Source: Haliclystus octoradiatus
Taxonomy: Eukaryota > Cnidaria > Staurozoa > Stauromedusae > Haliclystidae
Reading direction: 5' to 3'
Assembly: GCA_916610825.1 (NCBI GenBank)
Contig: OU744451.1
Location: 14,743,905-14,807,904, forward strand
Length of the DNA stretch: 64,000 nt
Notes under the pieces: model-generated
What the model was told of the DNA's origin: nothing
The model's database searches: none
The model's input: only the letters and a program-made list of their open reading frames with translations
Program-made: the position numbers and the translations under genes
Shown: positions 49,101 through 58,600 of the stretch, piece after piece
How positions within the stretch are numbered: position 1 is the stretch's first letter
How the letters are laid out: each line of letters starts with the position of its first letter

Positions 49101-52100
49101 AGCTTCCAAATATGTTTCGATAATTCTGTGCTATTTGTATATTTCTTTGCTTTGAAGGACATCTTATGTTGGGCTGTGCGCTGCTTGAAAGTGCCTTCAG
49201 TCAAACCGATATAGTTTTGGCCTATGCTGTCATGTGCCGTTGTGACGTTGGCTTTGTAAACGAGAGTTGAGGATAAGCATTTGTTGTCCAATGGGCAGTT
49301 GTTTTTGTTGCGGCAGTTGCATGTCTTTTTAGGTTTAGCGCTGCTATTGTCATTTAGGATTTTATTGTTATGGCTTCTAATTATGGTTTGGACATTAGCC
49401 ATGCAGTTGTAAGATACCTTAACATTATTTCTATTAAAACTCTTCTAAAAAAAATCTATTGCTTTCAGGTTTGTGTGGATAGTAATGCCTAGACCGATGC
49501 TTTTGAAGACTTTCACAATACCTTTTCTGGTTCTTTCCGCTTGTGGTCCCAACGTATTCTTTAATAATGCAATACCGTCATCCCTGTATAGGCCAACGTT
49601 TTTATACCATACTTTTTCGCAATTTTTTCTAATAAGAAGAGGCCGACTAATTCGCAGATTTCAGCCCCATCAAAGCTACCCATCGTAAAGTCAAATAAAT
49701 TGCCATTGTTTCTCTTCACCCAAGCAGAGCTATTGTCAAATAGCAATAACTTTCTCGCATGCATTATAATTTTTATATCCTCGGTAGTGATGTTAATAAA
49801 CTTTTTTGCGTATTTAATTGCATTGAGGAGATTGCGAGATTGGAGTCAGATTGGAGGAGATTGCAGCGAGGTGAAGAAAAACAATGGCAATTTATTTGAC
49901 GTTACGATGGGTAGCTTCGATGGGGCTGAAATCTGCGAACTAGTCGGCCTCTTCTTATTAGAAAAATTTGCAAAAAAGTATGGTATAGAAAGAGTTGGCC
50001 TATACAGGGATGACGGTATTGCATTATTAAAGAATACGCTGGGATCACAAGCGGAAAGAGCCAGAAAAGGTATTGTGAAAGTCTTCAAAAGCAACGGTCT
50101 AGGCATTACTATCCACACAAACCTGAAAGCAATAGATTTTTTAGATGTAACTCTCGACTTGAGTAATGGAGCTTACAAGCCCTACAGAAAACCAAACAAC
50201 GACCCGTCTTACATTAACGCAGAATCTAATCATACCCAGAGCATTATCAAGCAGATACCAATAGCTGTAAGTCAAAGGATCTTCGATCTATCAATTAATC
50301 AGGATGTCTTCGATAATTGTAAAGGCCCATATATATCTGCATTGAAATCCAGTGGGTACAACCCAGAGTTCACATACAAGGAACGCAGCCCTTTAACAAC
50401 GCCGGCCATTAACAGAAAAAGGAATATAATCTGGTTTAACATGCCATTCAGCCAAAATGTGGATACTAACATTGCAAAGAAATTTTTAGCGATGATTGAC
50501 AAACACTTTCCCAAAGCCCATAGACTGCACAAGATTTTTAATAGAAATAATGTTAAGGTATCTTACAGCTGCATGGGCAATGTCCAAACTATAATTAGAA
50601 GCCATAATAATAAAGCCCTAAGTGACAATAACAGCACTAAACCAAAAAAGACTTGCAACTGCCGCAACAAAGACAACTGCCCATTGGACAACAAATGCTT
50701 ATCCTCAACTCTCGTTTACAAGGCCAACGTCACAACGGCACATGACAGCATAGGCTAAAACTATATCGGTTCGACTGAAGGCACTTTCAAGCAGCGCACA
50801 GCCCAACATAAGATGTCCTTCAAAGCAAAGAAATATGCAAATAGCACAGAATTATCGAAACACATTTGGAAGCTTAAAGAGAAGCATATCAATTACCAAA
50901 TAAAATGGTCGATACTAGCCACAGCGGCTGCCTACAGTAACAAAACTAAAAAATGTAATCTATGTCTAACCGAGAAATTCCACATTATTTATTATAAACA
51001 TAACAATTTACTAAATAAAAGAACAGAACTCATTTCCAAGTGCCGACACAAAAACAAATATTATTTAAGAAACTACAAGAATAACAAGTAGATATTTAAC
51101 AATAGCATCGATAATGCAATAGAATGTAATAATATATGTAAACAATAGAAATGCTTCCTTAAGTCATGTATAGGCCTATATTTGAGCACACCATAATGAT
51201 TTTTCATTCAATCAACCGTCTGAAGAGCGTCTTTACGCGAAACTCAGAGTAATGGAGTAAACTCGTGATCTTTGATCTACTATTTATATTGCTCTGCTTT
51301 TGGCATTGAGCACTCAAATTGATGTTTTGCCCAAACAATTACTATATATCACTCTATATAAACCTCTCCTAAAGCTGTCCTTGACACTTCGCAGTTATTG
51401 GTGAGTCTTCTTATCAATGTAGTAAAAACTAAAAAGGTTCAATGTCTTGGTCCCTTTGGAAGGTTTGTACAGCTAGCCTTCAATTTGAATAGAAATCCAG
51501 CACACATTAAATTTACAAATAGAAAAAGTCAATGTTGATTTCATCTGAGTATGAGACTGTCATAGTATCAAGTACATAATCAAATTTGATACAAACCTAG
51601 CTGTAAGTTGTTAAAAGAAACGTAAGGAGAGTTTGTAATCATATAGGTGATAAATTATGATGAATAAACTGAAGAAGAATGCGACACGCATGCACGCAAG
51701 AACGCAAATACCACTCCCAACTCCTATAATCGAGTGGTTGAGAACTTGAACTTGACTGTAACTTTAATAGCTATTGTCTTACCTAATTGGCACCATAGTT
51801 CAATCCATGTATGTCGTGCTAGATATATCCGGAGCAATTGTGTTGCTGTATCGATCAATTTTGACGTACGTATAATCAAAAGGGGAGACTTTTCTATAGT
51901 TTGCATATTTTGATGTATTTTGAATGTTGACTTTGCGTGGTGTAAATATCTGATGTTCCAATCCTAATTACAAAGATTCCACTAAAGGACTAGCACTATG
52001 GCATGGAAACAGGAGCTCATTTCATTTACGTCTAAATCAATCTTACCCTGTATATAGAATATTTTAATAGCATAGCCTAACATTTATATAAGCGGTACAC

Positions 52101-52270
52101 CTATAGATTTAATGTGAAAATTCAACATACAGAGGTTGTGATTTTCCTGTTCTTCTCTGTTTTAAATCTTCTGCTGGCATGCTGGATTTCATTGCCATTT
52201 GACGAGATTTGGGAGAGCAAAACTTTGACTCAACTTCATCAAGTAAATCATCAATATCATCAACCTCCAT
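37115..52270 (-). CDS. CFAP418: Cilia- and flagella-associated protein 418 (C8orf37 homologue)
   Basis: Five exons: 52270-52131, 44894-44816, 39284-39169, 38674-38526 and 37224-37115. All junctions are phase-consistent (594 nt, 197 aa; the human protein is about 207 aa). Exon 1 encodes the acidic start (DDLLDEVESKFC), and exon 2 an acidic linker. Exon 3 contains KCFPIFVGSS. Exon 4 carries the hallmark HCTSCDHKVIQF and WDKSCDYLFFRNN, and exon 5 the end RAYSCQCNW...RWICAGH. Conserved cysteines are kept. In vertebrates the protein sits at the ciliary base and in photoreceptors and is needed for outer-segment membrane organisation; mutations cause retinal dystrophy. The gene spans 15 kb, about 96 percent of it intron filled with mobile DNA. 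It starts about 410 bp from the divergent Rab gene. Confidence 0.92.
37923..38460 (+). CDS. Possible small gene nested in CFAP418 intron 4
   Basis: The open frame from ATG 37923 reaches a consensus donor at 38010 (ATAG/GTAAGA). An acceptor at 38296 would continue it in frame into a segment with PQEILLKHLTPAADISRVMK, which loosely resembles an F-box start, and further to about 38460. It lies opposite to CFAP418. No downstream exon or stop was established, so this may be chance. Confidence 0.2.
38735..38852. repeat. 118-bp hairpin around a hammerhead motif
   Basis: GTATAAAACAGAGACGAGG (38735-38753) and its exact inverse (38834-38852) bracket the ribozyme motif at 38765-38807. The arrangement looks like a terminal repeat fragment of a Penelope-like element. 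Confidence 0.65.
38765..38807 (-). ncRNA. Hammerhead ribozyme motif A
   Basis: On the minus strand: stem I CCGT, core CTGAAGA, stem II CGC/GCG, core GAAA, a three-base stem III ACT/AGT with a 3-nt loop, cleavage triplet GTT, and stem I closed by ACGG. This is the minimal short-stem-III hammerhead known from Penelope-like terminal repeats. It lies in CFAP418 intron 3, in the sense direction of that gene. Confidence 0.7.
38988..39030 (-). ncRNA. Hammerhead ribozyme motif B
   Basis: On the minus strand: stem I TCTGT/ACAGA (five pairs), core CTGATGA (the canonical form), stem II TCGC/GCGA, GAAA, stem III ACT/AGT with loop TCA, and triplet GTT. All helices pair perfectly. Downstream on that strand lies GTAGTCTTTGACTCC, a word also present at 63820-63835 and, inverted, at 26757-26772. 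Confidence 0.75.
39070..39130. mobile_element. Penelope-like terminal fragment
   Basis: The block GCAAAACATCAATTTGAGTG with a following TGCTAAAAGCAAAGCA is the inverse of 51296-51345, beside the right end of the Penelope-like copy, so both belong to one family. A (TA)n run follows. Confidence 0.5.
39480..42850 (+). repeat. 56-bp satellite in CFAP418 intron 2
   Basis: A unit of about 56 bp, containing GAACAGTTCAGGAACACTTC and ATGAACGTGAATTAATTTTC, is repeated nearly 50 times from about 39790 to 42530 with high identity. A variant unit with GGGATGTTGATGAAC recurs near 40050, 40441, 40830, 41168, 41450 and 41725, at intervals of 5 to 7 units, giving a higher-order pattern. Diverged monomers flank the array, and at 39590-39720 they run in the opposite direction. 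A longer block with AAGTGCATGGG and GCTCAGTAACA occurs at both edges (about 39710-39790 and 42655-42720). Confidence 0.9.
43169..44116. mobile_element. Foldback MITE flanked by TTAA
   Basis: Inverted arms of about 400 bp each (43173 to about 43570 and about 43710 to 44112) begin AGTGTATATCCCGGATATTG. Each outer edge is followed by TTAA (43169-43172 and 44113-44116), the target duplication of piggyBac and Kolobok transposons. Open frames on both arms are mirror images, with stops and no transposase motif. It lies in CFAP418 intron 2. Confidence 0.75.
44169..44322. mobile_element. AAGGGTTACCACA MITE, copy 1
   Basis: A short element with inverted ends AAGGGTTACCACAC...GTGTGTGGTA and an inner stem GTTGGAAGACA / TGTCTTCCAAC-like pair. 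A second, longer copy lies at 56347-56542. Confidence 0.6.
45256..46127. mobile_element. 872-bp TIR element
   Basis: The inverted termini of about 70-80 bp begin TAGCCTG(C/T)GTGCAGAC and include GGCAAAAGTGTAAAGTCTGC; the ends agree at most positions. The interior has no transposase-like frame. It is in CFAP418 intron 1 and its superfamily is not assigned. Confidence 0.65.
47033..47583. mobile_element. Inverted pair of retroelement ends
   Basis: The arms at 47033-47147 and 47478-47583 are inverted copies containing GCAACGTTTCGGCTTTGCAC and the inverse GCTTGATAATGGCTT. GAAACGTT after a short stem is the style of Penelope-like terminal repeats. A hammerhead core is not intact here (TTGATAA where CTGATGA is expected). 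Confidence 0.5.
47860..48817. mobile_element. Candidate 958-bp element with short TIRs
   Basis: The ends ATGACCAGCAGCCTTTGC and its exact inverse GCAAAGGCTGCTGGTCAT bound a segment without a transposase frame. An 18-bp perfect inverted match makes chance unlikely, but no target duplication is seen. Confidence 0.45.
48907..49764 (-). pseudogene. Penelope-like element, left (inverted, deleted) copy
   Basis: The minus strand encodes part of the RT (FDFTMGSFDGAEICELVGLF) from 49764. An internal deletion near 49440-49470 follows, then the zinc-linker (CNCRNKNNCPLDNKC) and the GIY-YIG endonuclease (LVYKANV, NYIGLTEGTFKQRTAQHK) to a stop near 49010. The 3' end carries a hammerhead motif at 48940-48979. 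It is head-to-head with the right copy; the two are inverted repeats ending symmetrically at 48907 and 51288. Confidence 0.85.
48940..48979 (-). ncRNA. Hammerhead ribozyme motif C
   Basis: Stem I CCGT/ACGG, core CTGAAGA, stem II with one mismatch (GCGT/ACAC), GAAA, stem III ACT/AGT and triplet GTA. It lies at the 3' end of the left Penelope-like copy. Confidence 0.65.
49835..51288 (+). pseudogene. Penelope-like element, right copy (RT plus GIY-YIG)
   Basis: The RT segment from about 49870 contains FDVTMGSFDGAEICELVGLF, the catalytic YRDDG, and IDFLDVTLDL, and runs through the thumb to the zinc-linker CNCRNKDNCPLDNKC and the GIY-YIG start LVYKANV. A single TAA at 50757 (CAA in the left copy) interrupts the endonuclease, which continues in frame (NYIGSTEGTFKQRTAQHK) to a stop at 51091. 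The N-terminal third of the RT is missing. Penelope-like elements insert by GIY-YIG nicking and target-primed reverse transcription and often leave partial inverted copies. The whole pair sits in CFAP418 intron 1. Confidence 0.88.
51216..51255 (+). ncRNA. Hammerhead ribozyme motif D
   Basis: Stem I CCGT/ATGG (one G-T wobble), core CTGAAGA, stem II GCGT/ACGC (perfect), GAAA, stem III ACT/AGT and triplet GTA. It lies at the 3' end of the right Penelope-like copy, mirror image to motif C. Confidence 0.7.
51289..52130. other. Intron 1 of CFAP418, 5' part
   Basis: AT-rich; apart from a short Penelope-related patch at 51296-51345, no feature was recognised. Confidence 0.5.
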
Positions 52271-52680
52271 CGTCCTTCGTCAAACGATATGCAGTTATAG
52301 GCTAGCTAGCTAGCTAGGCCAAATCCTAATAATAATGATATTTTAAACTTCCAAAAATCGTTAGAATCAGCGCTCTTCGACTTCTTCCAGTAATACCAAC
52401 AATGCTAACATGACAGCACACTGCCAAGATTTCTCAGCATATGCTTTTTGAACAATTGAATTTATAGATATACGTATCTGTCTTTGCATCAGACAATCAA
52501 GAGTGGCATGGCGACGTAAACAAGGTAGCATTGAATAATTATGTATAAATTACTTCTTTTGATATTTCTTGCCATATTTTCTAAGCCTCTTCGTTTTTAC
52601 TTGGTTACGAGGGTAACTGTTGAAATTACGAAATAGAATCTCATACACTTTCTGGATTTCCCTAATATGATGACCTAGCG
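52271..52680. promoter_or_regulatory. Probable bidirectional promoter region
   Basis: CFAP418 starts at 52270 on minus and the Rab-like gene at 52681 on plus, leaving about 410 bp for both 5' UTRs and promoters. No TATA box or X-box could be assigned by eye. GCTAGCTAGCTAGC at 52300-52316 is a short palindromic run. The assignment rests on gene layout only. Confidence 0.45.
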
Positions 52681-55600
52681 ATGGCTTTAGAAGAGGAAAG
52701 TTTTCTCTACAAAGTGGTGTTGATAGGTGAAGTTGGTGTCGGTAAATCATCAATTTATAAACGATTTAAAGATGGAATATTTATGGAGAGACTACAATCG
52801 ACGTTTGGTATGGATAAGTTTACCAAAACCTTAAAAGTTGGACAGAAGAAAGTTTCGGTAGGTGCTAAACTGATTAGCCTAGAGAGGTGACAATTGACAT
52901 AGTGCTGTTTTCAAGAAACCATTCAGAATTAGTTAATCTATTTAACGAAAGTTAGTGCTCAAGGCTATTTTTAATAGACTTCTCTTAGCATGTTGCTCTT
53001 ATGACCATGTTGCATAGCACAGGTGAAAATCGAACATTGACTCGCAGTCACTCACTGAGGTCACTGAGGATTGAACTTTGAATCTGCTTCCCACTATTCC
53101 TCGAATCAAATTTGAATAATGCACGCCTAGACCAAGTTTCTGATAGATAGCTCAATTGAGGTTCACAAATTGTAATTAATAAAATATGGCACAAAAGGCG
53201 CTATAAAACACCCAGATTGAAAAGATTGCAATTTGCGCACCTGAGATTCAATCAAGTTTAGTTGAAATCCTATGTAGGAAAGTCTGCTGCGCCCCTGGGA
53301 TCTCAGGCGTGCACAACAAACTTTTCAGTCTGGTAAAACACCATGGTCTAGGACCATCCCAAACTGCAAAATGTGTTGTGCGCGCCCAATTTTTCGTACT
53401 TTTTTTCTTGAGCAAGTAGGACGCGCGTTCTATTTGGACGCGCAATTTCTGAATTTTCAGTAAAGTTCAAGTTTATAAAGAAGGTAAATCCTTAGGTAAA
53501 TTACTGTAGTTTTCATCAATTATCATAAACTGCTACTTTTTAATGTTTTCGTAAGTGTATGTTGCACTAAGGGCACTTTTGAAGCATTAAAAAAGAAAAA
53601 TCAGCGAAAAATTCAAAGAATTTCGACCAGTACGGAGACTTGAATCCACAACCTTGATAAAACTATTTAAGCTAAACGCATTAACCACTCGGCCATCGCA
53701 ATGTTAGGTTGAAGTGGAAAATTTATTACCTATTCTAGACGCGCAAAATTCAGTTTTTAGACGCGCAGTTTCAAGTTTCGAAAACCATATTGGGCGCGCA
53801 CTTTACAAACTTTGCAGTCTGGGCCCCGTCTAGCAGCCTTTTAAAACACGGATGCCATGTGCTTGACCTGTTTTTGCTAGGTGTGGTTATCTAGGTATGT
53901 TGAATTGTGATCTGGACTTTGACCCCTGGGTAATTCTCTCCTGACAAACTTCGGGGGTTTTATATGATGTGAGCCAGCCCGGCAAATTTAAACGCTGCTT
54001 TGATAGAAGAGTATTTACATACATATCAATCAATCATTTAATAGAAAACACATTGCCATTTATTGATGGGGTAGACATTCATCAACACAATCAGAAAAAA
54101 CAGGATTTCCGTAAGCCACTTGTAAAAACTAACAGGGGAACTTACAGAACAATAATCAAGTGTACAGAAGACTGGAACTTGTTAGACAACGGTATTAGAT
54201 CCGCCAGAACCTTTGATTTATTTAGAAACAATTTAAAACGTTCAATGTTTGCCTAAATGAAACATCATACATACAACATCATCAAACTCTGTTGTGTGAT
54301 CATTTAAGTGCACACACAAAATATGCTATCATATGAAACAGTATCATATCAACGTAATACAAAAATGCATTAAGAAGACTCCAGGGAGTAACCCCAGAAA
54401 CTGCCAAGGATTTTGCAAGATTCTGTGTACTAATTTCTGTGTACTAAAACGATGTTATGTAAACAATGTGCAGAAAGGATCAATGTTATAAAACCTATTT
54501 GACCGTTGGGGAGGCCCAGTTACTAGAAGATATTTTCTCTAGCAACCCATTGCTAACAGCATCATTCAAGGCATCTTCTACCACAGGTCTTAAGGCAAAA
54601 AAAGCGACATGAGAACGAGCAAAGGATGGCACGGCATCGACCATTGCGTCAGTTCTATCACCCTCCATTGCATCCGAGATATTATCGCTGTGAAAATTCG
54701 TTCATGAGTTCATGAATGTGAAAATTCCCAATTGTTCATGAACTGTTCACAAACCGACAAGGAAATCCTCATGAACTGTCCTTCTAAAATATCACAAAGG
54801 TTTTCCGCAATCTGATTGGTCGAAAGAGCGTGCATGAAAACCTAGGGTAAAACATGGCTCCGAAAACCGGGAAAATTCGCAAGCTTCAAAAAGTTTGATT
54901 TGTGATAAAATACAGAATTTATAACTTTTGATAACAATCCAATAAATATCTCGATAATGGCTACGATTTACAAAACGACATTTAGCTCAAGATGTTTTTG
55001 ACTCATGGTTACGTAAGTGACCTTGAGTCTATGCTGTCATGGTGGAAACGTTTTCATTTCATTTTTGACCAACTCTTTTGTTCTTTTGAAATAACGTTCA
55101 ACATACTGCTTTGCGTGCTAACAAAGGTCGAACAAAAAACGATGGCGCAAGAAACTCCATGTTATTGTTAAAAATACAATGGGCAAGCTGTGTGATAGTT
55201 CCAAATTTTTATCTGGATTTGACATAAATTTTTTTCCATTGCCCACCATGATGGCCGACTCGCAGCTTAGCGAGATTACAATTGCATTATCAAATGAAAT
55301 GTGATCTAATATTCCTAGATTAGTTTACATCGTGTTATCTCTTCATTGGTAGAACACATGATTTTTTTCTTCTTTTCGTCAGTTGAAATGGTTAATGAAA
55401 GGTTTTAATCGTTCTGTAACATCACTATTTGAGGTGAAACTTAGAAGATAATTTTTGTTGTGTTTTGACCATAAGAACTTTTAAACCGACATTTTTTCTA
55501 CATCATTTGTTTGGGGGCTTAGACAAGACAGTGTTATATATTTATTGTTTGTATTGTTTTCTGAAGTTATTTATTACATTAAATTGCTATGCCAGTCGTC

Positions 55601-58600
55601 ATGATTTTATTTGGTTTATTAAAATGTTTTAATTCTGCTGCGACATCAGCTTAAGGTATGGTGTAGTGGTGGAGCGTCTGCATCAGGCGCGTGGGGTTTG
55701 GAGTTCAATCCCAACGGTCTGCATTAACATTTTTTCCTTTTTTAATTGATTTATTATTTGGATATCTTTTTCTTTAAATTATTATATTATTTGGACATTG
55801 TTTTAATATATTTTATTTTATTTGATTGAAATTGATTTTTTTATTTGATCTGATTTAATATCATTTGATTGGATTGATTTACTTTTTTGAATTGGATTTT
55901 ATTTTATTTTTCTTTGTATGATGAGTTGATTGATTTGATATTATTCTATTGAATTTGATTTCGATTGGCTTATTTTGATTATTATATCATTCACCATGAG
56001 TCCGAGCTTAGCGGAGCTATTTTTATTTATTGAAAAGCGTGGTAAATGAGTTATTGGTCGTGTAACATGCAAAATAAAATCACAGAATGAAAGACAGTTA
56101 TAGGCTATGCTGTTTCAAGGGAAACCTAAACTTTAAATAGCAATTACTGCATTAATTTGCTAAAGAACTATTGTACCTCTTTTATTACAGACGTTCTTGT
56201 AGATGTCCTTCTTTATTCGAAAAAATCTATCTTGTTATGGAATTCTCTTCATGCTTGGTTTATGAATCGAAATTGAATTTTAAATTGTGAATTCATGGAT
56301 TGAACATTCGCCGTCAAATGAGATTCCGACATTTGTTTCATTTTAGAAAAGGGTTACCACATGCTTGCAAATGTTTGTATTCATATTTACTAAACTCGCA
56401 AAATGTTGGGAGACACTCAGGAAGCTAAAAATCATTCGCTTGGAGCTCGTGATTTTTTAGCGCTTCACTCGTGTCTCCCAACATTTTCTCGTTTAGTAAA
56501 TATGAATAGCCTACAAACATGGCAAGTATGTGGTAACCCTTTAATGAAATGTGCTTTTCATGAACTCATGAATTTTTTATAGGGCTAACTGTTTAAACAT
56601 GTGCGGCCAAGTTCTTTTTGACCTATAATCAAAATATACAAGTAAATATTTTTCTATCGCTATTTGAATAATTTGTAAACTTAGACTTTGATTGATTTTG
56701 ATGATATTTATGTTTCTTATCAGGAACAAGTCCTTTCACTGTTTCTGTGGCCACAGTTTGGAATTTATAGACCCTCTATTTTGTGATATTTACAAACCCA
56801 ACAGTGATATTGTTTGTTGTTAAAAAAAAAAAAAAAAAAAGGAGTTCTTTTGTTATTTGACACAGCAAGCCATCACCAACTCATCAATCCTGCCTGCTTC
56901 TTTTAATGTTATTACTTACATTTCAACAAAGGCAGACAATTTTTTTTATCTTGTGGTATTGAACTAGCTCTCACTGGTTGAAATGATCCAAATCATCCAT
57001 TAAACAATGCCACTTGTCTTTTATTCCCTCCACACTTCCTTTCCAACTACTAATATTTGGTTGTATCATATGCTATTGCGGAATGTGCTAGGCCTCGAAT
57101 GGCATTAAAAGTATTGCCTCAGAGGCAGTTTGTAGTGCTCTGTATCAACTTGTATCCTGGAGTTGCTGAGGATTTTTCAATTATTGATGTTGTCTATCCC
57201 AGTTGTCTAGTCAATTAGATTTATGAATATTTATGTTCAGCCGAAGAAATGGTTTTTGACACATAAATGACAGGATGTCCTTCTTGCGTTAAAATATCAG
57301 CAATTGCAGTCCCAGAAGCATATGTCACCAAAGCCACTGGATTAATTCATGCAAATAAATTTGCACCATACATTTTTCTAAGAATCCCTTTAAGTTCGGA
57401 ATCGGATAAGCGTAACTCAAAATATTATCGTGATCGTCATACAGCTGCAATTTTCCATGTGTCTGGTTAAGATCAGGATTGCCAAGCTTGTCCCATATAT
57501 GACAGAATAAATTACAGTACACAACGCCCGCCCCCAGTAACAATTTGCATGGGTACAGAGTCATCATGTATGGTTATGGTTTCAACAATTTCATTCATGT
57601 TATTTACATCATCCGATTGAATGACTGTTGAATTGTAAACAAAATACACTTTTCCTTCACCATCGTTTGATAAATACATGGTTTGATTAATGAGGATAAG
57701 AACCTCACCAGCAGATTCATTAGGCATTTGTTTAAGTGCCAAAAAGTTGGTTCGTTCGGCAATAACAAGGCATTGCTTTGGTTCAACTAATTTGGTGTTT
57801 TCTTTTCAACGGTTTTGTATGGCAAATATGCAAGCTTCATTGGCATAATCAGTCTTGTGAGTTTAATAAGAGCATTTTTGCCACAAAGTGACAAGAAAAG
57901 ATCTGTAATTGGGTACAGTTTGTTCATTAGATCATCTATTAATGTCTTCATTTGTGCTTTAGACACCGTTCATTGTTTATACCACAGGGAGTTCCAAAGA
58001 ACACTGAAATTCTCTGAAAAACTTTTACCCACCTTTTCAAGAGGAGAAACAAAAAGCTTTGATCTTGTTTAAAATGCAATTCATGAGAACATTCATGAAA
58101 ATGGGGCCATATTTTACGTTCATGAACTATCTTGTGAACTGTTTTTCGCTGGGGATACTGACTGACCTTGAACGACATTTTCCCAGCAGAAAAGCTATTA
58201 TTCTTGTTTTCAACAGACATCACATCGGTTGATGATTGCATTTGTGTAACAATGCCATTGGTACAGTGCATTAGTTTTCCTCTGAGGAACTCTAGGTTTA
58301 TGGCATTGTTGTCCCATACAAACGTTAAGAATGAATTTATTTTGTAAAACAGCATGTTGATTAACATACAGAAAATGGTATTAAAATTTATGATTAATTA
58401 TATATAAAATGAATAGTAGGTTATAAATATAGAATTGAAAATTAGTTAAGTACATTTAAGATATTGTGACAAGTCTTCAGAATTTAGTTTAATTTTAAAA
58501 TTATTTACAGTTTTTGCCAAACGAGTAGCTAGAGATAAAGAATTGTAAATAGTTATACAACAACAAGGCAAAAGAGTATCGATACTGTAAAAACTGTATG

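Larger units (their letters stand above)
54791..57260. other. Rab intron, no gene seen
   Basis: Contains a tRNA-like segment, TGATTTGAT-rich low-complexity DNA (55740-55990), one MITE and an A19 tract at 56822-56840. No exon was recognised. Confidence 0.45.

Noticed and set aside
3583-55725. Three tRNA-like segments (3583, 53630, 55655) as working tRNA genes
   Set aside because: A and B boxes are recognisable but acceptor and anticodon stems are poor; they are better explained as SINE heads or relics.
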